DNA of 64,000 bases from Miscanthus floridulus (taxonomy: Eukaryota > Streptophyta > Magnoliopsida > Poales > Poaceae). This document shows positions 10,469 through 22,800 of this stretch, in pieces (position 1 is the stretch's first letter; every line of letters begins with the position of its first letter). The position numbers and the translations under genes are program-made. The stretch spans positions 21,802,502-21,866,501 of the forward strand of contig NC_089591.1 of the NCBI RefSeq assembly GCF_019320115.1, given 5' to 3'. Under the pieces are notes generated by a model. The model was not told the DNA's origin and searched no databases. It saw only the letters and a list, made by a program, of their open reading frames with translations.

Positions 10469-13116
10469 TGTAGCACCTAGTTTTAAGAACAAAACCAGAT
10501 ACACACCATATGTGAGCCTAGGAAGTCAATTCTCACATATAGCTATAAATAAGGGTAATATCAATACACAATGCTCAATATATAACGTACCTAGTATAAA
10601 GAACATAAACTTAGATAGCAAACAGCAGAAAGACAAGTCCTATCTTCAGGTGAATACTCCAATTCCACAGGGACAACTGACTGGTTGATCACGAGTATAA
10701 TTCCTACAAACTATAGCAATCTGGTACACATCTAGGATTTTTATCCAAATATTTGAAAAATAAAAGCAACCGTAAGTACATGTCATACTCAACAAATATA
10801 ACATGGGGTTCATGAGGCTCAAAAGGCTGACATAGGTTTAACTACGATTAGCTTTTAATTGTCACAATTTTTGCATTGGAGTAGCAACAAGTTTATCACA
10901 AGCCCATATAAACACATGATAAGGTAAACATGAATAATGAATAGCATAAACAATAGTCATTAATGAGCATCTTCATCATCCGTATTGTTATTATTCATCA
11001 TCTATTTCATAAGGGTCCAAGGCCGCTCGTGACCTTGAGCATGGCTTATATACCAGTTTTACACTCTTCAAAGGTTGTACACTTTCACTATGAGTCATGA
11101 TTTACGCTTTCACCCGAGGTAGCTAACTCTTGACCCACTTCCAAGGAAGGTCAACAAGGTTCATTATGAAGCCTTTCAAAGGTTTGTCTAACAAGTTAGG
11201 GCCATAAGATTCACTTGGCAAATAGATGTAGAGCCCCCCTTCTCGATGGCACAATGATGTGTAGCCTATACATAAGGGGATAGAGGCCGCACTATACCCA
11301 ACTCGGCAAGCCATTCTTATGCCCTAAAGGTAACCTCTAACAAGCTAGAAAAGGTCCTCATACTGAGCTATAGCTAAAGCCATATAGCCCTCATAGTTGT
11401 ACTATAAGTCTCGAATGTTCGCTTATAGATAAGTCCTTGGGGACAGGAATCTAGAGCACCATAAAAATAGCCCAATGCTCTAGCCCCTAGATTCCATGTT
11501 GCTAAAAAGCATCTTTTAGTGTTTATTGCATATACCATTAGTCAAGTTATAAGATCATGGTTTTGGTTGAGCACTAGCAAAGTTATCCAATGTAGTAACC
11601 CAAAGGTGTCAAGGAATCTAGGATATCAATTAGGTAGGAAAATTACTACGGTTGCCAAGGTAGACACATGCAGCATGAATTAAATGATTAAAGGTGTATA
11701 GGATAACAAGGAAGATCCCATGCTATACTTGCTTTAAAACTCTAATCCTTCTTCAAATCCAAAACCTCAAAGGAACTCCTTCTTGATCAACACGTAAAGC
11801 TCACCAACTAGACAAGATCTTACAGCACCACACAAGCATCTGAACAAACATGCATAGCATTCAAACATAACTATATTAGAACAATACACCAATCAGTGAA
11901 GAAGAATTTGAAATCAAATCTATGTGTTGCTACGATCACATAGACACAAAAAGCACGCTAATCAGAGCTATGGTGAAAAAGATACATCTACCGATAGATT
12001 TGCTTCGAAAAGAAACTATAGGCTTTATTTGTTTTAGCTATATAAAACATGTATAAGATACTTCAGAGAAATACCTTAATTGAGTTAAGTCAAATTATAC
12101 TCGATTTAGAAAAATCCAATTGCACAATCATTATTTAAGTTAGGCGTTAAACCATAAAATTCTAGAGCTCTTGACATAGAAAACATTGAACTAACGCATC
12201 GATTATGTCATTACGAATCTAACTGCAACTTGAACAGGTCAAATCGGAGTTAAACGGAGAAGATAGAGGCAATTTTGTAAATAGATGGAACTTGATTTTC
12301 CAAATTTAAATAAATAAAATCAGATTTTGAAACAGACCAGGGACTACGGGTACTAATTCAACAAAAGGCAGGGGCTCTCTAGCAAAACTGCAGGGACAAC
12401 GCATTCTATATTAAAAATCCAAAGGGGGGTTTGGCAAAAAGTCAAGGCAAAGGTGTACCATGCAATCTCGACCATTAGATTGAATCTGGGTGGCTAGGAT
12501 TAGAAGAGGAGAGGGGAAGATGTGGTAGGCCAGACAGAACAGGGCCATGCGCGGTGGCGCCATGGCCGGGATTACATGAGCTCATTGACGATCTTGAAGA
12601 AGGACCTACGGGTCATGGGAAAACAAACCAAGGACACTAGGAGATAGAGGAGGGAACGACGATCTCGGCTAGGTGACTTATCATGGTGTGGAGCGATGAA
12701 GAGTGCCACGATGCACGGTGAAGCGGGTGGCCCGTCGATGGCTAGGGTTTTACGGTGACTCAGTGATTCGATGAGTCTATGGCTACACTGATGGTTACAT
12801 GGGGTAGCGGCATGGTGCGGGCAGCTGCTATTTGTGGCCTAGGGCATCTTGGCATGCATGGCAAGGTGAACGAGGTGGGTGTAGTGTGGACTCCTCAGCG
12901 GCGGTAGTGAGTCATGGTGAGTCACGAGGTAGGAGAAGGCTGACAAGCGGGCCTAGGACGTTAGCAGGCTCAAGGCATGGGGCCAGGCGGATAGATGAGA
13001 CTGAGCGTGGAGAGAGGGGTGGGGACATAGCCTACGCGGCTATTGGGCTGTGAGGAAATAAGGGAGAGGAGCAGGCCTTCGAGCCATATTGCGGTAGAAA
13101 TGTTTTTTTTCATTTT
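10469..13116 (-). repeat. 5' LTR of minus-strand Tekay-like element, part 1
   Basis: The LTR edge is TGTAGCACC at 10469 next to the primer-binding site. The half nearest the primer-binding site (10469 to about 12000) is closely similar to 13117-14640 in the solo LTR. It also shares a conserved block with the LTRs of the plus-strand element (around 11000-11450). The other half, from about 12173, matches the truncated LTR at 5954-7354. At 13116 it is interrupted by the solo LTR and resumes at 16154; together the two parts make about 3.07 kb. The small ORFs at 11123 and 12832 have no supporting features. Confidence 0.75.
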
Positions 13117-16100
13117 TGTAGCACCCGGTTTTAAGAACAAAACCAGATACACACCATATGTGAGCCTAGGAAGTCAAATCTCACATATAGCTACAAATAA
13201 GGGTAATATCAAAAGATAATGCTCAATATATAACGTAATTAATATAAAGAATATAACCATAGATAGCAAACAGCGAAAAGACAATTCTGTTCTTCAGGCA
13301 AAGACTTCAAATTTCACAAGGACAACTGACCAGTTGATCACAAGCCTAATTCCTCCAAACTCTAGCAATCTGGTACCCTTCTAGGATTTTTCCAAAGATC
13401 TAAAAAAGTAAAGCAAGAGTAAGTACATGTCGTACTCAACAAATATAACATGGGGATCATGAGGCTCAAAAGGCTGACATTGGTTAACTATGATTAGCTT
13501 TTAATGAGTCATCTTTTAGCAATTGGGTGGCAACAAGTTTATCACAAGTCCATAAACACATGATCAGGTAAACATGAATAATGAATAGCATAAACAATTA
13601 ACCATTAGTGAGCATCTTCATTATCAGTATCATCAGTGTTCATCATCTATTCCAGTAAGGGTTCCAAGGTCGCTCGTGATCGTGAGCATGGCTAATATAC
13701 CAGTTTTACACTCTACAGAGGTTGTACACTTTCACCATGAGTCGTGATACCCATATGCCAGGGTTTGCAACTGCCAAAACACTTCCAAGGTGAGCAGGCA
13801 GGGTACACTACGAAGCTTTTCCCTAGTCATCCTAATAAGGAGCAGCCACTAAGGATTCCATCTCCCAAGTGTTATGGAGTCATCTCTAGAAGTGGCACTT
13901 ATACACGCAGCATAGTACACTCCCTGGGGATGAGGCCCATACCTAGCATGATATGCCCCTCTTGCCCTTTTGGTAAACTACTACAAACTAGAAAGAGCAA
14001 GGTACTAGACTAAGACTAGAGCCATGTAGTCCTCATGGTTGTACTGTAAGTCCTGGATAATCACTTATAGATATGTCCTTAGGGAGAGGAATCTAGAGCA
14101 CCATAAAAATAGCCCAATGTTCTAGCCCCTTGTTCCATGTTGCTAAAAACATCTTTTAATGTTTATTGCATATACCATTAGTCAAGTTACAAGATCATGG
14201 CTTTAGTTGAGCACTAACATCATACTACCCAATGCATTACCCTATAGGTATCAAGGCACAAGGTACAAAGTACTAGGAAATCCTTAGTGGTAATCAAGGT
14301 AGACACATGCAGTATGAATTAAATGATTAAAGGTGTATAGGACAACAAGGATGATCTCATGCTATACTTGACCTAAAACTCAAATCCTTCTTCTACTGAA
14401 CTATAACCTCCAAAGGACTTCTTCTGGATCACCAACTTCTTTTATATCACCAACACAAAGCTCACCGACTGGACATGATCATAAAACACCACACAAGCAT
14501 CCATGCAATCATACAAGAAGCAAACAATAGAACTAAATTAGAACAATACACCAAACATATGAAATAGCAAGTGAAAATGTTTCAAAGATGTTCTACACGT
14601 CGCTACGAACACATAGACACGAAAAGCACGCTAATCGGAATTACGATTGTAAAGAAATGACTATAAGCTTGATTTATGTTAATTAGAAAAAACTATGTGA
14701 GTAGCATTAATTTAGATTAAACAAATCAAATTTATAATTAAAAACTGAGTTGAAGCTAATCATATTTTATTTATAAATATTTTGATATCATTTATGCCAA
14801 TTCAACTTTAACTTGCAAATACAAATTGACATGTGAGAACATCTAATCAAATTTGATATGTGTGTTTAGACTAAATATATTATAATTTAGAAACATATTT
14901 ATGTTAGCAACTAGTCATGTTAAAACTTATTTGCAAAAGAACATTGTATATAATTATGTTGCTTTTATTTATAAAAACTAGTTGCATACATATTAATCAA
15001 ATTAATATTTAAGCATATACATAAAAGTCACTTGACATGAAAAATGATGACACTAGCATGTAGATCACATCGATATGAATCTAACACAATTGAAACGACT
15101 CAAAACAGACTTAAAACAAATATACGACGATGATATTACTGAACTGGTGGTAATTTTGTAATTACCTCATCTTCATCCTTTGGCCTCCCATACAGCCACC
15201 ACATGGCCATAGCAACAGCAGCCACGTAGGGGTGGGCTTGACTTGTTGCACTGAAGGAGAGGATGGTCGGGCTGGGCAGCGCAACGGCGATGGCAACGGC
15301 AAGAGGAGGAGAAAAATGTAATTTACTACACGAGGGATTTCCCAAACTAGGAGCTTCCCTTATGGTAGTTTTTATGTGCTTTGCCCAAGGGATAGGTACA
15401 TATTTATAGGGAGAAAAACTCCCAACATCTACATCAACTAACAATATGGTACTAATTGATGTTAGAGCCTCCACATTTACTAATGGGCCTAAATAATCAT
15501 TAAAGCCCATTAGTAAATAAATGCATGGGCCTTTAGGATTTATTAGGATTATCACACATGGGCTTTGAGCGTTGGGAAAAATGAGAGATTTATTATTTTC
15601 AAAATTAATTAATTTTGTGGATAAAATAATTCTAGAAAAGTCTAGAATTATTATTTGGAGCCCATGATAAGATAATTTGGAGCATATAAAAATTAAATTA
15701 TGCTCACAGACAAGTAGGAACAAGTTCTAGAAAAAGCTGGAAAAATTCCCGAGAAGTTTCTAGAGATTGATTGACGGACGAGGAACTAAAAGGAGTGATT
15801 TATGTTACAAAGAAAAGAGTTTATGAAGCTCCTAACAAAAACTTGAGCCAAGAAACAAAGAATTTGATTGTAGAAAAAGATAAAGGCATGCCGGAGAAGG
15901 AAAATTGATCTACTAATGCATTTTAAAGACTTTGCTCACTCTCAACACACAATGAAGCAACAAGCAAACATCACATCATCCAAACACCCTATCAAAATTA
16001 GAAAACTTTTAAAATTCATATTTTTCTGATAACTAAATTTGCGCTAGCTCAAACTAAACTTGGTAAATTTTATCCAAATATTAAAATAATTCATTTTATT

Positions 16101-16148
16101 TAGTGTTTTCTATGCACAACCCAAAATTGGAAATTTTGGGGTGTGACA
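13117..16148 (-). repeat. Solo LTR of a related Tekay-like family, nested in an LTR
   Basis: The segment runs from TGTAGCACCC (13117) to GTGTGACA (16148). It is flanked by ATTTT on both sides (13112-13116 and 16149-16153), and without it the surrounding LTR reads continuously, as in the copy at 6930-6950. No internal region is present, so this is a solo LTR left by recombination between the two LTRs. Its primer-binding-site-side half matches the host LTR, but its other half (about 14650-16148) differs from it. A minus-strand reading frame at 15136-15723 (195 codons) lies in the divergent half and has no recognisable domain. Confidence 0.8.
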
Positions 16149-16153
16149 ATTTT

Positions 16154-16574
16154 TCAAACCTTTCCTATTTTCCTTTTTCAATCCAAATTCAAATATGATC
16201 CAAATCAAATTCAAATATAGTTTCAAATATACTTTTCAAGATTAGAACTTTTGGGACGTTTCCAAAACTAAACTTTTGCAAACTCTTGAAAACTCTTTTA
16301 TTTTCCAATTCTCTTTTTCTTTTCTTTTCTTTTATTTGAGAGCCCTTTTCAAACTTATTTTCAAAAGCGATTTGAATTCATTTTGAATTTTGGATTCAAT
16401 CACTCGTTGCAATAAATTAAATGCACCTAGCATGTTTGCACATCCATGTTGCTACTCCTTATGATGAATTTTAATATAATGAAAATATTCTTTTTCCTAT
16501 ATTTCATGTGCACAAAAATCATAAATAAATCATTTTAATCCTATTTTCAAAAGTACAAATTTTAGGGTGTTACA
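16154..16574 (-). repeat. 5' LTR of minus-strand Tekay-like element, part 2
   Basis: This continues the LTR interrupted at 13116 and is nearly the same as 6940-7354. It ends in AGGGTGTTACA, so the minus-strand LTR starts TGTAACACCC as expected. The next five bases (TCAGG) would be the target duplication; its partner lies off the window. Confidence 0.78.
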
Positions 16575-16887
16575 TCAGGATTGTGTGGCTTATGTGTGCA
16601 GTAGTCAGAGGTCTTTAGGACAATGATAGGTACATGTGGGCCATATAATTTGGGTGGTGCTACCACAGGAAGCCTAAGTGTATCCTAGGTAGGTGAATGA
16701 TAGTGGAAGTTGAATGCGCACTACCTAAACTCAACTACTAAATAAGCTACAATAGAGATGGCTATGTGGGAGAGTGAGTGATTTATCTTTTAGTAACTAA
16801 GGGTAAACTAATGACTAGGAGAAATGCGCTAGTACTTTGGGGCATAGCCCTGCCTAACAACTAGGAGAGTTAAATAGACAAGATCTG
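16575..16887. other. Old sequence flanking the Athila-like insertion
   Basis: There is no gene or recognisable domain. Removing the 16888-37033 insertion joins this stretch to 37039 onward, so it probably belongs to the same older element as the LTR-like units at 37039-39430. Its last five bases (16883-16887, ATCTG) are one copy of the target duplication of the Athila-like element. Confidence 0.5.
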
Positions 16888-18160
16888 TGTTGACTGTCAC
16901 TAACATCAACTATAAACCATCAACATAACCTGCATTTATATTTGATTCCATCACCAACATAGGTATAGGGGTTTAAACTAATGAATTCCCCAAGCTTTGG
17001 TGATTTCATGATTGTAGGAGGATTTATCTAGAAAACAGCTGCAAGGACCACTGTCATACACTCCAAACAAGCAAATCGTTGACAACAAGTGATTCTACCA
17101 ATGACACCTATGAAAGTGGACTCAAGATGGGCCCCACAACCCACCTCTAGAGGGGTAGGCCCACCTGGCACCATAATGAGCCAGCCGGCCCAATGGGAGG
17201 TCGCTTGGCCTAGTAGGGTGGCCACTTGCCCCCTGCCGCCTCGTATTCTAACCTACGATCTACACCGTTGATTCTAAGGCGGTTTTAGGTCAGTTTATCC
17301 TACGATGGTCGAGGGAGTTGATGTGGATCAATGATGTGGCAATTCCTTGCCCCCTACTCCACCTTGGCCTATATATAGCAGCCCCTACCCCTCTCCCTAG
17401 AGTCATCCTGAAACCCTAATTCATATCATGAGGATCAAAGCTAGCTATCAAGAGAAGATTAGTCCACCAAAGGATCTAGTCTTATAAATAATAGTGAGAT
17501 AGAGAGTGAGGGAAAAGTTTGGAGGAGATGTCGTCCTAGTTTCTACTCTCTCTATGGCTTGTACCTTGGTGGATTCAAGTTCTATCTGAGCTTGAGTCTA
17601 AGATTTCTCTTGTAATCAACTTCTGATTCATGTTAGCATCTTGTTTATATTGTTCTTCAGGTTCATGACTCTCTTTTGAGTGCTTTATTTTCTTCCTAGG
17701 CGAAGTAGAGTATTAATCATAAGTGTAAGCATGGTGCTTAGACTTAGGTTAATCATGGATGCACCCTACATTAGGAAGGTGGAAGATCATGTGAGTGACA
17801 TAAGTTCTATATATCCTGTACTATATAGCTTCGTTGATCCTTTGTAGTCCACTTCCCGTCTGTAGATGCACGTACGAAATGGTTGTGAAGGAAAGGATCC
17901 TTTGTTGGTGTCTTTCCCTAGTAATGTCCCCACTTGAATAGTAGAAGACATAAGCTTACCCAAGTCAGAACAAGAGAACTTTAATTATGCTCTCTATGCT
18001 CCAATTTATCCTAACCTTATTGCTACCCTTAGTTAAGTTAGACCGTAGTTAGTCTCACTTGTTTCGCAATGGATATGATACTTGGAATACCTCTGGGTGA
18101 AAACTACAACAGTATCCATGCTGCTTGTGGATTTATCTATGTACGTTAAATATACCAACA
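16888..18160 (+). repeat. 5' LTR of the Athila-like element
   Basis: The LTR is 1273 bp long, from TGTTGACTG to ATACCAACA. It aligns along its whole length to 23635-23955 plus 36086-37033. It contains a TATA box near 17370 and a polypyrimidine-rich stretch after it. Small ORFs at 17028 and 17089 lie on opposite strands of the same bases and are not genes. Confidence 0.85.
17370..17377 (+). promoter_or_regulatory. Probable LTR TATA box
   Basis: TATATATA sits in GGCCTATATATAGCAGCCCC inside the 5' LTR. The same place in the 3' LTR reads GGCCTATATAGCGGCCCC (about 36244-36261). Position and context fit a U3 promoter of the element. Confidence 0.55.
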
Positions 18161-18167
18161 AGCTTTC

Positions 18168-18185
18168 TGGCACCGTTGCCAGGGA
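18168..18185 (+). other. Primer-binding site (tRNA-Asp type)
   Basis: TGGCACCGTTGCCAGGGA lies seven bases after the LTR end. Plant gypsy elements of the Athila group commonly carry TGGCGCCGTTGCCGGGGA, complementary to the tRNA-Asp 3' end; the two differences are both G-to-A changes. Confidence 0.75.
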
Positions 18186-18289
18186 AAATGGTTGCTTGAA
18201 TTAACTATAAACCTAACTTAACCTTTTATATTTTATTCTTTCTTTTACTTCTTCAGTTTATCATAGATTCCACTCCTATCTATCAATAT

Positions 18290-19658
18290 GCTAAGCCCAT
18301 GAGCGTAGGCCTAGAGCCACCAAAATCTAGTAGAGCCTATCATAACAACTGATTATGAGCTACGCCTGTGTTTTATAAAATTGATTTGGGATAAATCCTT
18401 CTTGGGAGAAGGCGATGAAAATTCATACTCACACCTACAAGAGTTTGAATAGACCTATGCATGCTTGTGTATCGCTGGCATGTCTAACAAAACCATAAGA
18501 TGGAAGTTGTTTTCATTCTCTTTGATCGGAAGAGCTAAACATTGGTATAGTCAAACCGTAGGAAGTACGTATGGAGATTGAGAAATGTTATGCTCTAAAT
18601 TTTGTTTACATTTCTTTCCCATCTCTAAAGTCATTAGCCTTCAAAAAAGGTTCTAAATTTTAGATAACTAGAAGAAGAATCTCTGGGTACATCATGGGAT
18701 TGTTTTAATGAACTCATCATCACTAGCCCAGACCTTGCCATTCAAGACCCTATACTTCTTCAATATTTTTTATATGGATCTTAGCAAGGATTCCATAGAA
18801 TCCCTTAATGCAACCTCTAGAGGAGCTTTCCTTCATCTAGTCTACTAGTGAAGCAAGATCTATGCTTGATAGAATTAGTGGAAAGACTCCCTGCACTAGC
18901 ATTCATAATGAACTCCCCAAGGAAGAGAAGGAATCATCTCCTGAACAAGAAGAGAAAGTTTTAATAGCCAAATTACAACCACCCCAATCCCAAGATTTAG
19001 CTATCAATCCTGAACCATCAATACCCAAAATCCTCTAAGGGAAGAAGAAATTCAACCTTTTGAAATTTCTTGAGAGGATGATCTTTTTGATGCTGATTTT
19101 GGGAAAAGCTTAAACTTCTAGTTCCACAAGAGACAGTTCGAGCGAATATAATTCAAATCCTCTCAAGAAGGGATCTCTTAGAAAGCATCCTTATGCCCAT
19201 ATAGGACATTGGGAAGAACACAAGGTTGGCATGTCTAGTGAAACCATAGAAGGAGAGCCAGGCTATCTAGAAGCCATTCTTATTCTCTCCCTTCTATGAC
19301 CATATTAGATGTCTCATCTAAACACATCTCTAAACCCATCCTTGACCCCAATCATCCCTCTTATGCTCTTTCTCTTGAAACTCATCATGATTCTAGAAAT
19401 CCACCAAGACACCCTAAGCATGGGAGTCATGAAGGCCACAAGGATGACCAAAAAGAGCAACGACAATGGCTAAAATGTATTAAGAACTTGTATGCCATTG
19501 CTAAAGAATGGATGGACAAGGATGAAGCCTTATGGGTAGAATCTAAACTTGGCTTAGATCCAAATGGTGAGCTTAAATCAATCTCTTTAATAAACATGAC
19601 TCATCCAAGTTTGGTGGAAGCCTTAGACGAGATCAACCCGAGAGCCACCAATCCATGA
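18290..19658 (+). pseudogene. Athila-like gag, decayed
   Basis: Short blocks match the gag domain of grass Athila-type elements: an HLQEFE/TYACLCIAGMSNKTI stretch near 18435-18500, then FSFSLIGRAKHWYSQTVGS (about 18512-18570) and SKFCLHFFPISKV. TAG follows HLQEFE, and TGA stands where the family usually has Trp in a GDWEEL-like motif. The last open piece, 19296-19658 (120 codons), reads QWLKCIKNLYAIAKEW and ends shortly after ALDEINPRATNP. It shows no catalytic motif and is probably the gag C-terminus or a linker. No protease or RT follows. I am fairly sure of the gag assignment but not of exact ends. Confidence 0.65.
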
Positions 19659-21624
19659 GAAATCTTGGACAATAAAATGTCCAATGAATGTCATAGGCAT
19701 GGAATGATGGAGATAATGTTTCCGCCTATAGACATTCATAAGAAACACCCTTAGAGCTTGAAAAGGAAGATAGCATCAACGAGCATGAAATTTATTTCAT
19801 GAACACCTCATCAAATCCATGCTCGCATGAGAAACCTACTGAATTAATTTGTCTCTCCAACATTGCCACACACAAGATCTTCAACCTCCTCATTCTCCTT
19901 GTTCATAAAGACATTGAAAGGGTGGTTGTAGATGCATATGTTTATCATAAATATTGCAAATCTTGTTGTGTGAATCTTGAGATAGGTACAAAAAGGTTGA
20001 TGTTGGAGGGGAAACCACATCACCAACTTGAGTGCAATTAGAAGGTTTCACAAGGATGCGCTTTTGTCCTAAAGCAAGCACCTTTGGGAGATAACACAAG
20101 CTTTAACTTTTTGTTGTAATGCCCTTGTGAAGTGAGCATAGAAACATAATTGTGAAAATATTCCTTCGAGTATTTGTTCTAGGTTTGAAGCAACAAGAAT
20201 GAAGGATGACAACTCAAGGTATATCCAACAAATCATCATGCAACACTGAATCACATCCATTCAAACTTGACTTTACCTTGCAAAATTCAAGCCTGGGGGA
20301 TGGGCTTCTTTGAAAAATCTTATGCCATGTTGCTAATTCATCTTGGTTGTCTCTACCTTTAAATCTTGCTCGACTTGATAAACAACAATCATGTTCATTC
20401 ATCTCTATTTGAATAAATATCTATAATACTATCATGCTACCTTTGTTTACTATAGTATGCATAGGTTTTGAAGTATTTTCATACACCTTTTAAACTAGGC
20501 ATGGTGCTTAGTTTAAACTATTTTCCTAAATTAAATTAGACATGGTGTTTTGTTTGATTCTTGAACCTAGAGGTGTGTTGATCTTACTTCCAAAGGCTTT
20601 TTAAATTAAGTGTGGGGCTTAGGTTAAAATGCCTTCCTAAATTAAAATTAGACATGGTGTCTAGGTTGATTTTTGAGCTGATAGTATGCCTTAATAGATA
20701 CTGGATATTTTGTTGGACTAACCCTATGCAGGAAACCTTTAATTCAATATTGATAAGTCACGAGATGAATTCAAATCGGAGATGAAGCAAGACACAACTC
20801 ATTCATTATAGATGTAAGGACTACATACCGCATTCAACATGGATGAAAGAATTGCAAGTACCAAAGTTCATTCACTTTGTCTTTTGCTGCAAGTTACCTT
20901 TGCCTTGAGCCATGCTTGTATAAAACATGATGTCTATACTAAAGTAATCCCAAAACCATCTTTTCATTAGCATAGAGGGAAATTACAAAATTCTAAACAA
21001 ACAACACTGTTTCAAAATTGTATAATCCTTCGAGTATATGTTGTCCCCTAATCCTTTGCAGGAATAAAACAATTAGTGAGGCAAAAGGTCTAACAAGGTG
21101 TCAAAAGATCGAAGAGCAGAAAGATGGCATAACAAAAGGATGAGAAAGAAAGGGTGCAATTTAGGAAACAAGAAGCTCATGAACAACTCAAGCTACGAGA
21201 CTAGCCGAACAAGGAAAACTTTAAGCAAAAGGGAAGGACCATCATGAGTCATCTATGCTTCATCATATGGTGACATTACGCTCCAATGACAAAGGTAACA
21301 TCCTAAGGTAAATGGTCATTATTTAAAAAGCTTTTCATTGATTCTGGTAGCCACATAAATAAGAAACAAAATATGTTTGAGTTACAATTTACCTGATCAG
21401 ACCTAATAAGCTCAACATGTTTTGTTCTTTAAGCTTGTTCATATCACCACTTCCTTGATCACATAGTTTTAACCAAATGAGCTAAAATATTACTCATCCT
21501 ATCTTTGGAAAATGATAGTCATAATCACATAAAGTTTGATACATTATGTAAAAATTGACAATCCTTCCTAGTGTTAAGAAACTCAACCCTTTTAGACAAA
21601 TGAACTTAAATGCTACAAGCATGC
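19659..21624 (+). other. Internal non-coding part of Athila-like element
   Basis: There are no conserved pol motifs in any frame, only short frames of 60-80 codons. The stretch is AT-rich and contains a two-unit repeat near 20495-20690, listed separately. This is where pol would lie in a complete element. Confidence 0.55.
20495..20690 (+). repeat. Imperfect two-unit tandem repeat
   Basis: Each unit carries a version of AGGCATGGTGCTTAG...TTTTCCTAAATTAAATTAGACATGGTGT. The first begins near 20495 and the second near 20605, the latter in the form TTAAGTGTGGGGCTTAGG. Both end in a TTGATT-type run. No function is evident. Confidence 0.5.
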
Positions 21625-22068
21625 TCAATCTTCTGATCTTATCACCCATGACATAATTGAACAAACCACATAAACATCAACTTCATCATATTCAATGTGC
21701 CTAAGGTTAGAGAGGAATGAATAAAATTTTGGTTCTGTTGGTGTTTTCCCAACAACAGAGCCCATGCACTTGATCTCTACCTTGTCCTTATGAGAAGGAC
21801 ACACTTCAAGCAAAGTATGGGGGAAGACAGTCGACTCCTCAATTTCTACAAGTAAAGGTTTTGAACCTACTAAACCAAAATCAAAACTCAAAACCAAGAC
21901 AGGTTTGGTGGAAAAATGTGACATCACCATTAGAGGCACCACCACAAGAATTCTCATCTTCATAGCAAACCAAGGTACTTGATCAATAAACTTCATAAAG
22001 AGAAGTTCTGGTTCGAATGATTTAAAACACCAAACCCTCACCGAAAGAGCTAGCTTGGGGAGAAGCAC
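21625..22068 (-). CDS. Antisense ORF of unknown function inside the Athila-like element
   Basis: An open frame of 147 codons from ATG at 22068 to a stop at 21625, on the strand opposite to the element. I do not recognise it. The N-terminal half is hydrophobic with aromatic residues (VPWFAMKMRILVVVPLMVM), the middle contains HTLLEVCPSHKDKVEIKC, and the C-terminus is mixed (VDVYVVCSIMSWVI). It is one of the longest intact frames in an otherwise decayed element about 10% diverged between its LTRs. The plus strand of the same bases also reads as an open, lysine- and serine-rich protein in part, so this may be a shadow of an old sense ORF instead. Confidence 0.3.
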   Translation of the reverse strand: MLLPKLALSVRVWCFKSFEPELLFMKFIDQVPWFAMKMRILVVVPLMVMSHFSTKPVLVLSFDFGLVGSKPLLVEIEESTVFPHTLLEVCPSHKDKVEIKCMGSVVGKTPTEPKFYSFLSNLRHIEYDEVDVYVVCSIMSWVIRSED

Positions 22069-22655
22069 TCCTATGTATCCATGTAAGTATGCTTTCCCTT
22101 TGTTCTAGTTTTAGTTTCTTTTAAATAGTTAAGAAAATGGTAAAATTGAAAACAAAATAAAAGATGTGTTTAGTTTGCTTTAATTTGTTTTTAAGAGCTC
22201 AATAAAATATAGAGGACTTAGAATAATCTCTTAAATAGAAATGATAAATAGTTGCTCTATTGTAATTCCTTTTAAGTACCTAGTTTTCAGCCTCGAATTC
22301 TCCTGAGTTTTGGATACGACTGATTTGATATAAGGATTTACTCTGAACTTGAAACTCGTGCATAGCATATGCTTGATCTAAGTCTAGGTAATTGATGGAT
22401 ATGATATTAGAAGGTCTAAGCTATTGTTTATCTTGTTCCAAGCGACACTAAAGTTCTAGAGATTTACTTTTTGAAAAAACACGAAAAAATGCTACATGAT
22501 GAGTTCTTGTATGACAAAGCTTGAATTTCTACTAGAGCCATACATGTTATTTAGGCTAGGAAAACATTCACATATATGCTGCTTGCTTTTGCATTGAGTC
22601 TTGTCAAGCTTTGTTGACTCTTATGAGAGGTTTGTCATGCTCTTAAAATCAAGAT

Positions 22656-22800
22656 CATGTGGACCACCCAAATATGCACTACTAATACACTGGGGGTAGG
22701 CACAAGAACATGCTTTCCATTTAGATCCACCCAAAAATGTTCTACTCTTACACTAGCAGTGGACAACAAAAACATGCTTGTTAGGTTTCCCATCCACCAA
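22656..22800 (+). repeat. Imperfect two-unit tandem repeat, about 70 bp
   Basis: Two units start CCACCCAAATATGC and CCACCCAAAAATGT. Both continue through an ACTAATACACTG/ACTCTTACACTAG stretch to ACATGCTT and a run before the next CCACC. Both lie in the internal 3' part of the Athila-like element. No coding content is supported. Confidence 0.45.

Larger units (their letters stand above)
5954..16574 (-). mobile_element. Tekay-like Ty3/gypsy deletion derivative, left end truncated
   Basis: Read on the minus strand, the element has a 5' LTR (10469-16574, interrupted), an iMet-type primer-binding site, a leader, gag, protease, a polypurine tract and a truncated 3' LTR (5954-7354). The internal part is only about 3.1 kb and has no reverse transcriptase, RNase H or integrase. 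Between the protease end (7964) and the polypurine tract (about 7370) only about 590 bp of unrecognised AT-rich sequence remains. The polypurine-tract region is closely similar to that of the plus-strand Tekay-like element at 33110-33153, which supports the clade. It would have needed enzymes from a complete relative. Confidence 0.72.

Noticed and set aside
15136..15723. 195-codon minus-strand ORF
   Set aside because: It is inside the solo LTR, has no recognisable domain, and no copy for comparison is present.
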